Source: Thermotogae bacterium
Lineage (GTDB): Bacteria > Thermotogota > Thermotogae > Thermotogales > DSM-5069
Assembly (NCBI GenBank): GCA_003641785.1
Contig: QNAO01000021.1
Location: 1 to 9,077 of the forward strand
Direction of reading: 5' to 3'
Length of the DNA stretch: 9,077 bases
In this document: in pieces, positions 1 to 6,339 of the stretch
Numbering within the stretch: the stretch's first letter is position 1
Layout of the letters: each line of letters starts with the position of its first letter
The notes under the pieces: model-generated
The model's input: the letters and a program-made list of their open reading frames with translations, nothing else
Told to the model about the DNA's origin: nothing
Database searches by the model: none
Program-made: the position numbers and the translations under genes

Positions 1-161
1 GGGATTTGAACGCAGCTTTGGTCATCTTAAAGAAAGGGTTAGAGCTTAGTGAACAATATTTCGTAGGGTTGGACCGACCCGAAGTTAAGCCTCTGGAGAA
101 GGGAGCCGCTGCACGGATATTGGTCTCAAACCCACATATTCATGTGAGCTTGCTTCAATGA
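1..161 (+). CDS. tnpB: TnpB (IS605 OrfB family) RNA-guided nuclease, C-terminal fragment
   Basis: This is the last 52 codons of a tnpB gene cut by the window start; reading begins at base 3 (GAT) and stops at TGA 159-161. The first visible residues are DLNAALVILKKGLEL. That is the conserved C-terminal RuvC-III block of TnpB/IS605 OrfB proteins (usual form RDLNAA.NI...G), whose aspartate is a catalytic metal ligand. Bases 1-2 (GG) fit the usual preceding Arg codon. A variable tail with a VKPLEK segment follows, similar to the VKPVE seen in many family members. TnpB is known as an RNA-guided DNA endonuclease acting with a reRNA/omega RNA made from the element's right end. Whether the full gene is intact cannot be seen here. 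Confidence 0.85.
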   Translation, partial: DLNAALVILKKGLELSEQYFVGLDRPEVKPLEKGAAARILVSNPHIHVSLLQ

Positions 162-202
162 AGGAGGAAGCTCATTCCCTTAAGAGGATGAGAGAAGGTC
201 AC
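1..202 (+). mobile_element. Right end of an IS200/IS605-type (tnpB-bearing) insertion element
   Basis: The segment holds the 3' end of a tnpB gene followed by about 40 bases of noncoding right end. The right end shows the subterminal imperfect hairpin typical of IS200/IS605 elements: CTCAT/ATGAG plus CC/GG with one bulged T, 171-192, loop of about 7 bases. The tail after it ends in GGTCAC (197-202). MCP coding sequence resumes in frame right after, so I place the element boundary near 202. These elements lack terminal inverted repeats and target duplications, so the exact end is inferred. The left end and any tnpA lie outside the window. The exact boundary could be off by several bases. Confidence 0.72.
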
Positions 203-222
203 CCAGAGAGTTGAGGAAATGG
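93..222 (+). ncRNA. Putative TnpB guide RNA (reRNA/omega RNA) region
   Basis: In IS200/IS605 elements the TnpB guide RNA scaffold overlaps the 3' end of tnpB and runs through the right end; the next ~16-20 bases outside the element form the guide. Visible structure fits: CACAT/ATGTG with a 4-base loop (133-146); GAGCTT (146-151) paired with AAGCTC (168-173), enclosing CTTC/GAAG; and the terminal hairpin at 171-192. The last two compete for bases 171-173. If the element ends near 202, the guide would start about 203 and consist of MCP sequence. The 5' limit given is approximate; transcription and processing are inferred only. Confidence 0.4.
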
Positions 223-440
223 CCGCAAGTTCAGAGGAGCAAAGCGCTTCCGCTCAGGAAATGGCAAGTGCCATGAACAGTACCACGAGAGCCGTGAATG
301 ATGTGAGCTCACGTATTGAAAAAATAACAAAACTCGCTGAAAAACAAGCTGCTGACTCCAATAAGGTGAACGAAACTGGTTCAGAATTGAAGGAGATGGT
401 CGATCAACTTGAAAGGATACTTTCTCAGTTCACGCTGTGA
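203..440 (+). pseudogene. Methyl-accepting chemotaxis protein, C-terminal remnant interrupted by the IS element
   Basis: The reading frame ending at TGA 438-440 gives about 78 residues of an MCP cytoplasmic tail. It can be read upstream only to an in-frame TGA at 189-191, which lies inside the element. The segment VEEMAASSEEQSASAQEM has the Ala/Ser/Glu/Gln pattern of the second methylation helix, and the rest is a heptad-like coiled coil ending LERILSQFTL, without an NWETF-type CheR/CheB tether. A complete MCP is usually 500-700 residues with sensor, HAMP and signalling-tip regions, all missing here. An ATG at 219 would give 73 residues, but no well-spaced SD precedes it, so I treat this as a non-functional remnant. 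The last 11 bases overlap the convergent ABC ATPase gene. Confidence 0.78.
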
Positions 441-1095
441 TCAAACCATCTCTCATAAGGAGAACTCTGTCAGCTTTATTCGCTATGCGCTCGTCATGTG
501 TTACAATGACGAGCGTTATTGATTGCTCACTTCTCAAGTGTTCTAACAGTGCGATTATCTTTTCACCTGTCTCTGAGTCGAGCGCTCCAGTTGGTTCGTC
601 TGCCCACAAAATTTTGGGTTCGTGAATGATTGCCCTTGCGATCGCCACTCTTTGTTGCTCGCCCCCGGATAATTCCGCGGGAAAACTGTTTGCACGATTG
701 GATAGACCAACTTTTTTCAAAACGCTGAGAGCCTTTTCTCTGGCCTCTCTTCTCCCACTCCCAAGAATCATCAGTGGAAGCTCTACATTTTCCACTGCTG
801 TCAGAACAGGAATGAGATTTAAAAATTGGAAAATGAACCCCATCTTTTTTGATCGTATTCTTGCTTTTTCGCTTTCTTTCAAAGCGTGAAAGGCAATTTC
901 ATCCACAAAGATTTGACCACGAGTGGGGGCATCTATGCCCGAAAGGCAATTCAACAGCGTTGTTTTTCCTGAACCCGATGGGCCGAGAATTGCGAGAAAT
1001 TCTCCATCATTGATGGTGAGGTTGATACCTTTCAGAGCTCGGACTTCCTCTGTACTCTTTGTGTAAATCTTCCATAAATCAACGGTCTTTATCAA
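430..1095 (-). CDS. ABC transporter ATP-binding protein, LolD/MacB type
   Basis: This is the nucleotide-binding subunit of an ABC exporter of the MacB/LolCDE (type VII) class, acting at the inner face of the membrane. All motifs are present, numbered from the upstream GTG at 1104: Walker A GPSGSGKT (41-48), Q-loop Q93, signature LSGGEQQ (145-151), Walker B ILWADE (165-170), D-loop ALD, and H-loop H203. The LNLIPVLTAVENVELPL segment after the Q-loop is typical of the LolD/MacB family. I prefer TTG 1095 as the start because GAGAGG (1109-1104) lies 8 bases upstream; the GTG at 1104 itself overlaps that SD. The SD also overlaps the permease stop codon, so the two genes are probably translationally coupled. 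Length (221 or 224) is normal for the family. The substrate is unknown. Confidence 0.9.
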   Translation of the reverse strand: MIKTVDLWKIYTKSTEEVRALKGINLTINDGEFLAILGPSGSGKTTLLNCLSGIDAPTRGQIFVDEIAFHALKESEKARIRSKKMGFIFQFLNLIPVLTAVENVELPLMILGSGRREAREKALSVLKKVGLSNRANSFPAELSGGEQQRVAIARAIIHEPKILWADEPTGALDSETGEKIIALLEHLRSEQSITLVIVTHDERIANKADRVLLMRDGLITA

Positions 1096-1103
1096 CCGTA
1101 ACA

Positions 1104-1109
1104 CCTCTC
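1104..1109 (-). promoter_or_regulatory. Shine-Dalgarno that decides the ATPase start
   Basis: The minus strand reads TGAGAGGTGTTACGGTTG. GAGAGG sits on the permease stop codon and is 8 bases from TTG 1095, but it overlaps the alternative GTG at 1104. This favours the TTG start and suggests coupled translation. Confidence 0.55.
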
Positions 1110-3591
1110 ATTCCGGGCTTCTCAAACTCTCAGCAGGTGAAAGACGAGCTGAGAGGATAGCTGGTACAAGAACTGTTATCAACGAAAGCCCGTACGTTAT
1201 CACAAGCACACCGAGAATCTGATGGGTGGGAACTCCGAAGTTGCCAGAACCAAAAAGTGAAAACATGATTCCTACGAGTTCTTTTGAGACAAGCAATCCC
1301 GAGGCAATTCCAATGACAACACCCACAGAAACAAGAGCTAAACTTTCCGTCAAAAAAGCATAGAATATGTCTTTGGATTTCATACCTATTGCTCTAAGCA
1401 TTCCAATAGTTCTCCTTCGTAGTATATACGCTCTAAAGGAGTACAACGAAAGCGCAGAGAGTCCACTAATTAGCCCAAAGTAAAGTATAAAGGAAGAGAT
1501 GGAGACCAGCTTTTCAATACCGGAAAACAACTTGAGCAGTTCTTCTCGAACGTAAACAGGAAGGTGAAGCTGTGAAGAGTAAAATCGCTTCACCGCCTGA
1601 ACATTTTGAGGGGTAACTCGACCAACGAGAACTTGAATAGTGTTTATGTTTGAAGGAAGGTTTCTTGAAGAAGCTATGTATCTTATGGGAAGAACAACGT
1701 TTCGGGGATCAAATGTTGCCACAACATTGAAAGATACACTGCTGCTTCCTCCAAAAGGCAAAAAAGAAGTTACAGTTCCTTTGAGAAGAGAAATATCGGT
1801 GTTTGTGCCTGCTACAACCGTGTTCGGTTCTTTCAGAAGCTGCCTCCATTCCTTACTGCTTTCAAAACTTACAACGACATTTTCTAAAAAGGAGTCATCG
1901 ACGAAAATAATCGCCTCTGAACTTGAATTACTCTCGAATTTAGCTACAGAGGCTTTGGCTGGGGTTATCAGCTTCTCATTCACAGGTAGTTCGTTTTGAA
2001 AAGCCAGTTTCAAGGGGTTTCCCACTACTAAGAAATCATATCCGAAGAGGCCAGTTCTTGTCTTCTCCGTTAGAAAGGTGGTTACGTTGAAGGAAACACA
2101 TGTCAGGATAACCATCACAAATATGATAAGGCTGAACATTATTCCTATCAAAATACTTCTTCTTGGGAAACGTTCTACATAGGTTAATCCAAGAGATAAG
2201 GCCATTCCGCGGTTGGCGCCAAGCTTTACAAATGTGATCCTTAAAAGTGAAATTAATGAGAACACAAGGAGTGACACGGCAGTGAAATGGACAAGTCCTC
2301 TGAAGAAGAAATAGTAGATATCTGGCTCCTCCAACTCTTGTTTCCACAGGAGGAAATTTCCCAAGAACAGGAAAATGCTAAGAAAAAATGGAAGGAGCAG
2401 TGTCAACCTTTTGTGAAAGGAGACTTTTTCTTCCACACTCTCCTTCATTGAGAGAGAAGCGGGTTCAAAATATATCTTGACAGCTCTAAAGAGAATTATG
2501 AAAATCGGAAGCAAGATACCTATTGCTGTTCCTATGAGAATAGTTGTTGGAGAAACATGGTAGCTGATCTCTTCTAAACTTATGGGGGTTCCCTGAAGAA
2601 AGCTACTTGAAAGCTCTGTAAAGCTCTTCAGAAGATAACTTCCGGTGAACAATCCCACGAATATTCCCACAACTGCTGCACTTAGAAAATACAAAAGTCC
2701 TTCCAGCACAAAAATTATGGGTATTCTCCTTGAAACACCCAGCACTTTGAGAATTCCATAGGTCCTCTTTCTTTCATTTGCCAAACTTGAGCTAAAGACA
2801 ATTACAAGAAAGCTTGCTGAAAGAATTGACAAAGAACTGAAAGCGATCATGAGATACCCCAAGGATTTGTTGGCCGGCGAATTGATTAGGTTACTTTTCA
2901 TATTGACGATTTTCACAGAGCTCGGTATTTCATAGTCAAAGATTGTATTGTGCTGATCGAGAGGAACTGAGTAGCTGAGATATAGCCTGTTCACAGCAAT
3001 CTGGTTAAATTGTAATTTGTTGACAAATACCGTTCCAATAAGAGTGCCGGTGTTTCCTCTGAAATTTAAGAAACCTTCTTCACCTATTTGCGAGACTTTC
3101 ACTACAAGTTTTTTCCGTGGTGTAATGACTGTTATCTTGTCTCCGGGCGATATCTTCATCTTGTCTGCCAGGCTTTTTCCAACAATGGCCTCATTGATTC
3201 CGAGCTGCAAATCTATGAGGCTGAATCTCGACAATTCTCCACTGTCAGCAGCTATTACAAGGCACTCCAGGGATCGATCCTCGAATTCAACTCTACCGTT
3301 CTCTTGGTTAACCGCAATGAGGTTTTCAACAACAGGCAGTCGTCTTAGTCTTTCGATAGAATCAGATTGGATGGGAGGCGTGAAAAACATTGAGGAGCCA
3401 CGGTTCACCACGTAAGCATCGGCTCTTCCAAAGTTGTCCTGAATTTTCAACTGATTCCAGGAGCTTACAGAATCATTTAGTGACAGGGAGCCTATCACGA
3501 GCGCAGAGCAAATCATTGCTCCACATATTGTGAGAAGAGTGGATTTCCAGCTCTTTATGAAATTACGAATGACTATCTTTAGAATCCACAT
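1108..3591 (-). CDS. ABC transporter permease, duplicated FtsX/MacB type (about 10 membrane spans)
   Basis: The 827-residue membrane subunit partners the ATPase just downstream. It contains two FtsX-type units. Unit one has a span at about 17-37, a large external domain (38-240, MacB-like periplasmic core) and spans at about 243-269, 293-319 and 348-370. Two linker spans follow (396-415, 431-453). Unit two has a span at 478-502, an external domain (about 505-690) and spans at 693-718, 743-768 and 790-813. Each unit carries the FtsX coupling box: RKRTYGILKVLGVSRR (274-289) and RRRTIGMLRAIGMKSK (725-740). The C-terminus ARLSPAESLR is the usual FtsX ending. The ATG start is supported by AAGGA five bases upstream. 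Such 10-span proteins are common in Firmicutes and Thermotogae. No membrane-fusion protein or lipoprotein gene is adjacent, so the substrate (lipid, lipoprotein or peptide) cannot be assigned. Confidence 0.88.
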   Translation of the reverse strand: MWILKIVIRNFIKSWKSTLLTICGAMICSALVIGSLSLNDSVSSWNQLKIQDNFGRADAYVVNRGSSMFFTPPIQSDSIERLRRLPVVENLIAVNQENGRVEFEDRSLECLVIAADSGELSRFSLIDLQLGINEAIVGKSLADKMKISPGDKITVITPRKKLVVKVSQIGEEGFLNFRGNTGTLIGTVFVNKLQFNQIAVNRLYLSYSVPLDQHNTIFDYEIPSSVKIVNMKSNLINSPANKSLGYLMIAFSSLSILSASFLVIVFSSSLANERKRTYGILKVLGVSRRIPIIFVLEGLLYFLSAAVVGIFVGLFTGSYLLKSFTELSSSFLQGTPISLEEISYHVSPTTILIGTAIGILLPIFIILFRAVKIYFEPASLSMKESVEEKVSFHKRLTLLLPFFLSIFLFLGNFLLWKQELEEPDIYYFFFRGLVHFTAVSLLVFSLISLLRITFVKLGANRGMALSLGLTYVERFPRRSILIGIMFSLIIFVMVILTCVSFNVTTFLTEKTRTGLFGYDFLVVGNPLKLAFQNELPVNEKLITPAKASVAKFESNSSSEAIIFVDDSFLENVVVSFESSKEWRQLLKEPNTVVAGTNTDISLLKGTVTSFLPFGGSSSVSFNVVATFDPRNVVLPIRYIASSRNLPSNINTIQVLVGRVTPQNVQAVKRFYSSQLHLPVYVREELLKLFSGIEKLVSISSFILYFGLISGLSALSLYSFRAYILRRRTIGMLRAIGMKSKDIFYAFLTESLALVSVGVVIGIASGLLVSKELVGIMFSLFGSGNFGVPTHQILGVLVITYGLSLITVLVPAILSARLSPAESLRSPE

Positions 3592-3623
3592 GTTATTCCT
3601 TCTATCTTTCTTTGCTAACTTGG

Positions 3624-3652
3624 TTGAAGGACAAACAGTATTATAGTATAAC
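3624..3652 (+). promoter_or_regulatory. Sigma-70-type promoter for the amidohydrolase-phosphoesterase-argS-purB cluster
   Basis: TTGAAG (3624-3629) is followed after exactly 17 bases by TATAAC (3647-3652), a good match to the -35/-10 consensus. Transcription would start near 3659, leaving a leader of about 75 bases before the ATG at 3733. A second -10-like TATAGT is at 3642-3647. Inferred from sequence only. Confidence 0.55.
3640..3645 (-). promoter_or_regulatory. Candidate -10 element for the ABC permease-ATPase operon
   Basis: The minus strand reads TATACTATAATAC here. TATAAT (3645-3640) is a perfect -10, and TATACT just upstream is an alternative. No convincing -35 is seen 17 bases upstream (at best a weak TTACTA paired with TATACT). 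It overlaps the plus-strand promoter, so the two directions may compete. Confidence 0.35.
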
Positions 3653-3732
3653 TGAGGGATATGGGGATAGTAAGTGTTCTACGCATTTCATATTATGTGC
3701 TGAATCAGTGCTTCCAAAGGAGATGACAGAAA

Positions 3733-5082
3733 ATGAGAAGGGTTTTCAAGAATATCTCGTGGCTTGCCAACTTTGATGAGTACAGCGTTTGGGAAAATGC
3801 CTATATAGTTGTTAAAGACAACGTTATAGAAAAAATCGGTACCGATGAGGTAACAGAAGAATGTGTAGACGAAGTTATTGACTGTGAAGGGTACCTTGTG
3901 ATTCCCGGGTTTGTGAATACACATCACCATTTATATCAATCGTTGTTCAGGAGCATTCCTCAAGTGCAGAGTGAAAAACTCTTCAACTGGCTTACTTTTT
4001 TGTATGAGTTGTGGAAAAACATCGATTACGAAGCTGTTTACATCAGTACTGTTGTTGCGATATATGAAATGATGCTCTCTGGTGTTACCACAACTACAGA
4101 TATGCTTTATCTTTATCCAAACGGCAAGAATGAGCTTTTTGATGCCGAAGTGGAGGGAGCAAAGAGGACTGGGATTCGATTTCATCCTGCAAGAGGAAGT
4201 ATGTCCCTGAGCAGAAAAAATGGAGGGCTTCCGCCCGACTCTGTCGTCCAGACAGAAGAAGAGATCCTTTGTGAAAGTGAGAGAGTGATTAAAAAATATC
4301 ACGATCCAGATGATCTCTCTATGCTCAAAATTGCACTTGCTCCGTGCTCACCTTTCTCTGTAAGCCCCGAACTCATGAGGAGTACAGTTGAGCTCGCTGA
4401 AAGATTCAATGTACTACTTCACACTCATCTCGCCGAGACAAAAGATGAAGAAGAGTTTTGTTTGGAGAAATTTCGACGGCGCCCTGTTGACTATATGGAA
4501 GAGCTGGGTTGGCTGAATCCAAGAACTTGGTTTGCCCATGTTGTGTGGGTTAACGACGAAGACATAGAGAAAATGTCGAAAGCGGACGTTGGGATTGCTC
4601 ACTGTCCCGTTTCCAATATGCGCCTGGGTTCTGGTATTGCGCCCATTTTCAAGATGAAAAATAGGGTGCGTGTGGGAATAGCGGTAGATGGGAGCGCGAG
4701 TAACGATACCAACAATATGCTTCAGGAAATAAGAACTGCCATGTTGCTTCAAAGAGTGAAGTACGGTGCTGGGGCGATAACTCCAGTGGAGGTTCTGAAA
4801 ATGGCAACCAGTGGCGGCGGTTCTGTCTTGAGGATGAAACGTGTGGGCAAAATAAAAGAAGGTATGGCAGCGGATTTCATAGGTTTCAAGATGGATAGAA
4901 TAGAATTCGCAGGAGCGCTCTCTGATCCTATCGGAGCGATTGTGATGTGTGACGCCAAGAGTGTTGACTTTTCTGTCGTGAACGGAGAATTCAGAATAAG
5001 AGAAGGGCGAATACTCGACGATGAAATCGATTATATGATTAGAAGGCACAACGAGATATCTGCCAGGTTGATCGGCTTGTAG
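3733..5082 (+). CDS. Zinc-dependent amidohydrolase, probable 8-oxoguanine deaminase
   Basis: The 449-residue protein is an amidohydrolase of the AtzB/TrzN/guanine-deaminase group, a cytosolic hydrolase removing an amino group from an N-heterocycle. Visible metal and catalytic residues are HxH in NTHHH (H64, H66), H232 and catalytic E235 in HTHLAE, H269 in WFAHV and D319 in VDGSASND; HCPVSNM is at 290-296. The segments RGSMSLSRKNGGLPPDSVVQ, LAPCSPFSV, HLAETKDEEEFCLEKF and VDGSASNDTNNMLQE match, from memory, the 8-oxoguanine deaminases (EC 3.5.4.32, oxidised guanine to urate plus ammonia) better than plain guanine or SAH deaminases. Start: ATG with AAAGGAGATG (3716-3725) upstream. Length is normal for the family. 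It is the first gene of the plus-strand cluster, 34 bases from the next. An alternative is a related pterin or hydroxyatrazine-type deaminase. Confidence 0.8.
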   Translation: MRRVFKNISWLANFDEYSVWENAYIVVKDNVIEKIGTDEVTEECVDEVIDCEGYLVIPGFVNTHHHLYQSLFRSIPQVQSEKLFNWLTFLYELWKNIDYEAVYISTVVAIYEMMLSGVTTTTDMLYLYPNGKNELFDAEVEGAKRTGIRFHPARGSMSLSRKNGGLPPDSVVQTEEEILCESERVIKKYHDPDDLSMLKIALAPCSPFSVSPELMRSTVELAERFNVLLHTHLAETKDEEEFCLEKFRRRPVDYMEELGWLNPRTWFAHVVWVNDEDIEKMSKADVGIAHCPVSNMRLGSGIAPIFKMKNRVRVGIAVDGSASNDTNNMLQEIRTAMLLQRVKYGAGAITPVEVLKMATSGGGSVLRMKRVGKIKEGMAADFIGFKMDRIEFAGALSDPIGAIVMCDAKSVDFSVVNGEFRIREGRILDDEIDYMIRRHNEISARLIGL

Positions 5083-5116
5083 TATGATAGGGAATTGGTA
5101 GCACGGGGAGTTGAAG

Positions 5117-6319
5117 GTGTTGAAAAAACTTTTCATCAGTGACATGCACATCGGAGATGGCTCTGCAAAGGACGATTTTGAATACGACACAGAGCTTTGT
5201 GGCTTGATAGATGATTCTTCACAGGAATCCGATGTCGAATTAGTTATCGTGGGAGATGGCATTGAGATTCTGGAGAGTAGGGTAGTTAAGAATCTGGGAA
5301 TGGTGCCTTTTTTCGAGCTTATGAAGAAAATCTCCCCCGATGTGATTGATGATATTTTTGAAAAACACCCTGCCGTTTTCGATTCTTTTAGAAGATTTTC
5401 GAAGAAACATAAGATAGTGTATGTTGTGGGAAACCATGATTACTATCTTTTAGCGAATAAAAAACTAAAAGAGAGCTTACTCAGTCGTTTCGCAAATATT
5501 GAAGTGGTTCCCTATTACTATGATCCAGATTCGGGAGTTCTCGCAGTACATGGTAACCAATTCGATGTTGTAAATAAATTTACGTTTGACAAAAAAACGG
5601 ATTCGCTTGTTCCTCCACTTGGTGATTACATATCCAGATACATGATGTTCAACTTCGATGAGTACATTCAAGAAATGGTTCCTCGCGAATTGATGCGTGA
5701 CTACGATAACGTGAGGCCCATTCTTGATGTCTTTCACTGGTTCAGCAGAGCCGTGGATATTTATGATTTGAGCGTGAATCTTTTGGAAATATGGACAAGC
5801 ACATTTATCCAGATGATGCGGTCTGCTGAGGCTAAGTTCTGGATGAAAAAAAACTTCCCGGTTTCCAGATTCATGTCTAAGGTGTTTCTAAACAGGGTTG
5901 GAGGAATAAAGTTAGGGCAAGTACTCGTTAGGATTATCATGATGCTACGAACAATGCGAAAAACAGATTATTTATACAAAGTCGCAAAAGATATTCTCAA
6001 GAACAAGAGAACAATAACCGAAAATGATCTTCTGGGATACTGTAATGGGGAAAAGATAGAAGTTGGAAAGATTCTCGGTGTCGTTTTTGGACATATTCAC
6101 CACAGTTGTTTTAGGATTGTTCCGTATGACGGAGAAAAAAAGTTCTACATAAATTGTGGCTCCTGGAGACCCGTGGTGGAAAAGGTTAATGGAAAGAAGA
6201 AGTATGGATTTCAGAGAAAGGCAGAACTCTTTTATGCAGTGGTGAGACATAGTCCCAAAAGTGGTATTGAGATAGTAACAAATACCACCAACAAAATAGT
6301 TCAAAACGGATTTCTCTGA
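5117..6319 (+). CDS. Calcineurin-like metallophosphoesterase with a long helical insertion
   Basis: All motifs of the two-metal phosphoesterase fold are present, numbered from TTG 5111: DxH in SDMHIGDG (D11, H13), GDGIE (48-52), GNHD (107-110), H147 in VHGNQFD, and GHIHH (327-331). The spacing up to H147 recalls LpxH-type and similar phosphoesterases. The stretch from about 148 to 326 is much longer than usual and reads as mostly amphipathic helices rich in Met, Phe, Arg and Lys. The substrate is not evident. SD GGGGAG (5105-5110) sits directly on TTG 5111, so GTG 5117 (6-base spacing, used here) or TTG 5120 (9 bases, giving MKKLFISD) is more likely. It lies 34 bases after the amidohydrolase and 20 bases before argS, probably in one transcript. 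An upper-leaflet or secreted role is unlikely, as no signal peptide is seen. Confidence 0.85.
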   Translation: MLKKLFISDMHIGDGSAKDDFEYDTELCGLIDDSSQESDVELVIVGDGIEILESRVVKNLGMVPFFELMKKISPDVIDDIFEKHPAVFDSFRRFSKKHKIVYVVGNHDYYLLANKKLKESLLSRFANIEVVPYYYDPDSGVLAVHGNQFDVVNKFTFDKKTDSLVPPLGDYISRYMMFNFDEYIQEMVPRELMRDYDNVRPILDVFHWFSRAVDIYDLSVNLLEIWTSTFIQMMRSAEAKFWMKKNFPVSRFMSKVFLNRVGGIKLGQVLVRIIMMLRTMRKTDYLYKVAKDILKNKRTITENDLLGYCNGEKIEVGKILGVVFGHIHHSCFRIVPYDGEKKFYINCGSWRPVVEKVNGKKKYGFQRKAELFYAVVRHSPKSGIEIVTNTTNKIVQNGFL

Positions 6320-6324
6320 TTTTT

Positions 6325-6333
6325 AAGGAGGTG
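6325..6333 (+). promoter_or_regulatory. Strong Shine-Dalgarno of argS
   Basis: AAGGAGGTG is a full match to the anti-SD core, and its AGG ends 8 bases before TTG 6340. The GTG at 6331 is part of this SD and therefore is not a credible start. Confidence 0.75.
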
Positions 6334-6339
6334 CAGTTC

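Larger units (their letters stand above)
3592..3732. promoter_or_regulatory. Divergent intergenic regulatory region
   Basis: These 141 bases separate the divergent ABC permease and amidohydrolase genes. The AT-rich core at 3640-3652 can serve as a -10 in both directions. No stem-loop with a U-tract and no recognisable riboswitch is visible. Small imperfect symmetries (CATATTATG 3689-3697, CTGAATCAG 3700-3708) lie in the plus-strand leader; I assign them no function. Confidence 0.5.

Noticed and set aside
171..192. Hairpin as a rho-independent terminator of tnpB
   Set aside because: It is followed by AGAAGGTCAC, not a U-tract. Its position and shape fit the IS200/IS605 right-end hairpin better.
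219..440. Independent 73-residue gene starting at ATG 219
   Set aside because: The sequence is the MCP methylation-helix tail. The nearby GAGG is only two bases from the ATG, and no promoter is visible.
1640..1999. Plus-strand open frame of 119 codons inside the ABC permease gene
   Set aside because: It is antisense to the external domain of a well-supported permease, shows no recognisable protein features and has no SD; a shadow frame.
3689..3708. Short palindromes CATATTATG and CTGAATCAG as an operator
   Set aside because: Nine-base symmetries with odd centres are expected by chance in AT-rich DNA; no regulator gene is adjacent.
4414..5262. Minus-strand open frame of 282 codons across the amidohydrolase end
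   Set aside because: It runs antisense to conserved amidohydrolase motifs and into the phosphoesterase. Its composition is rich in Ser, His and Phe as expected for a shadow frame, and no family is recognisable.
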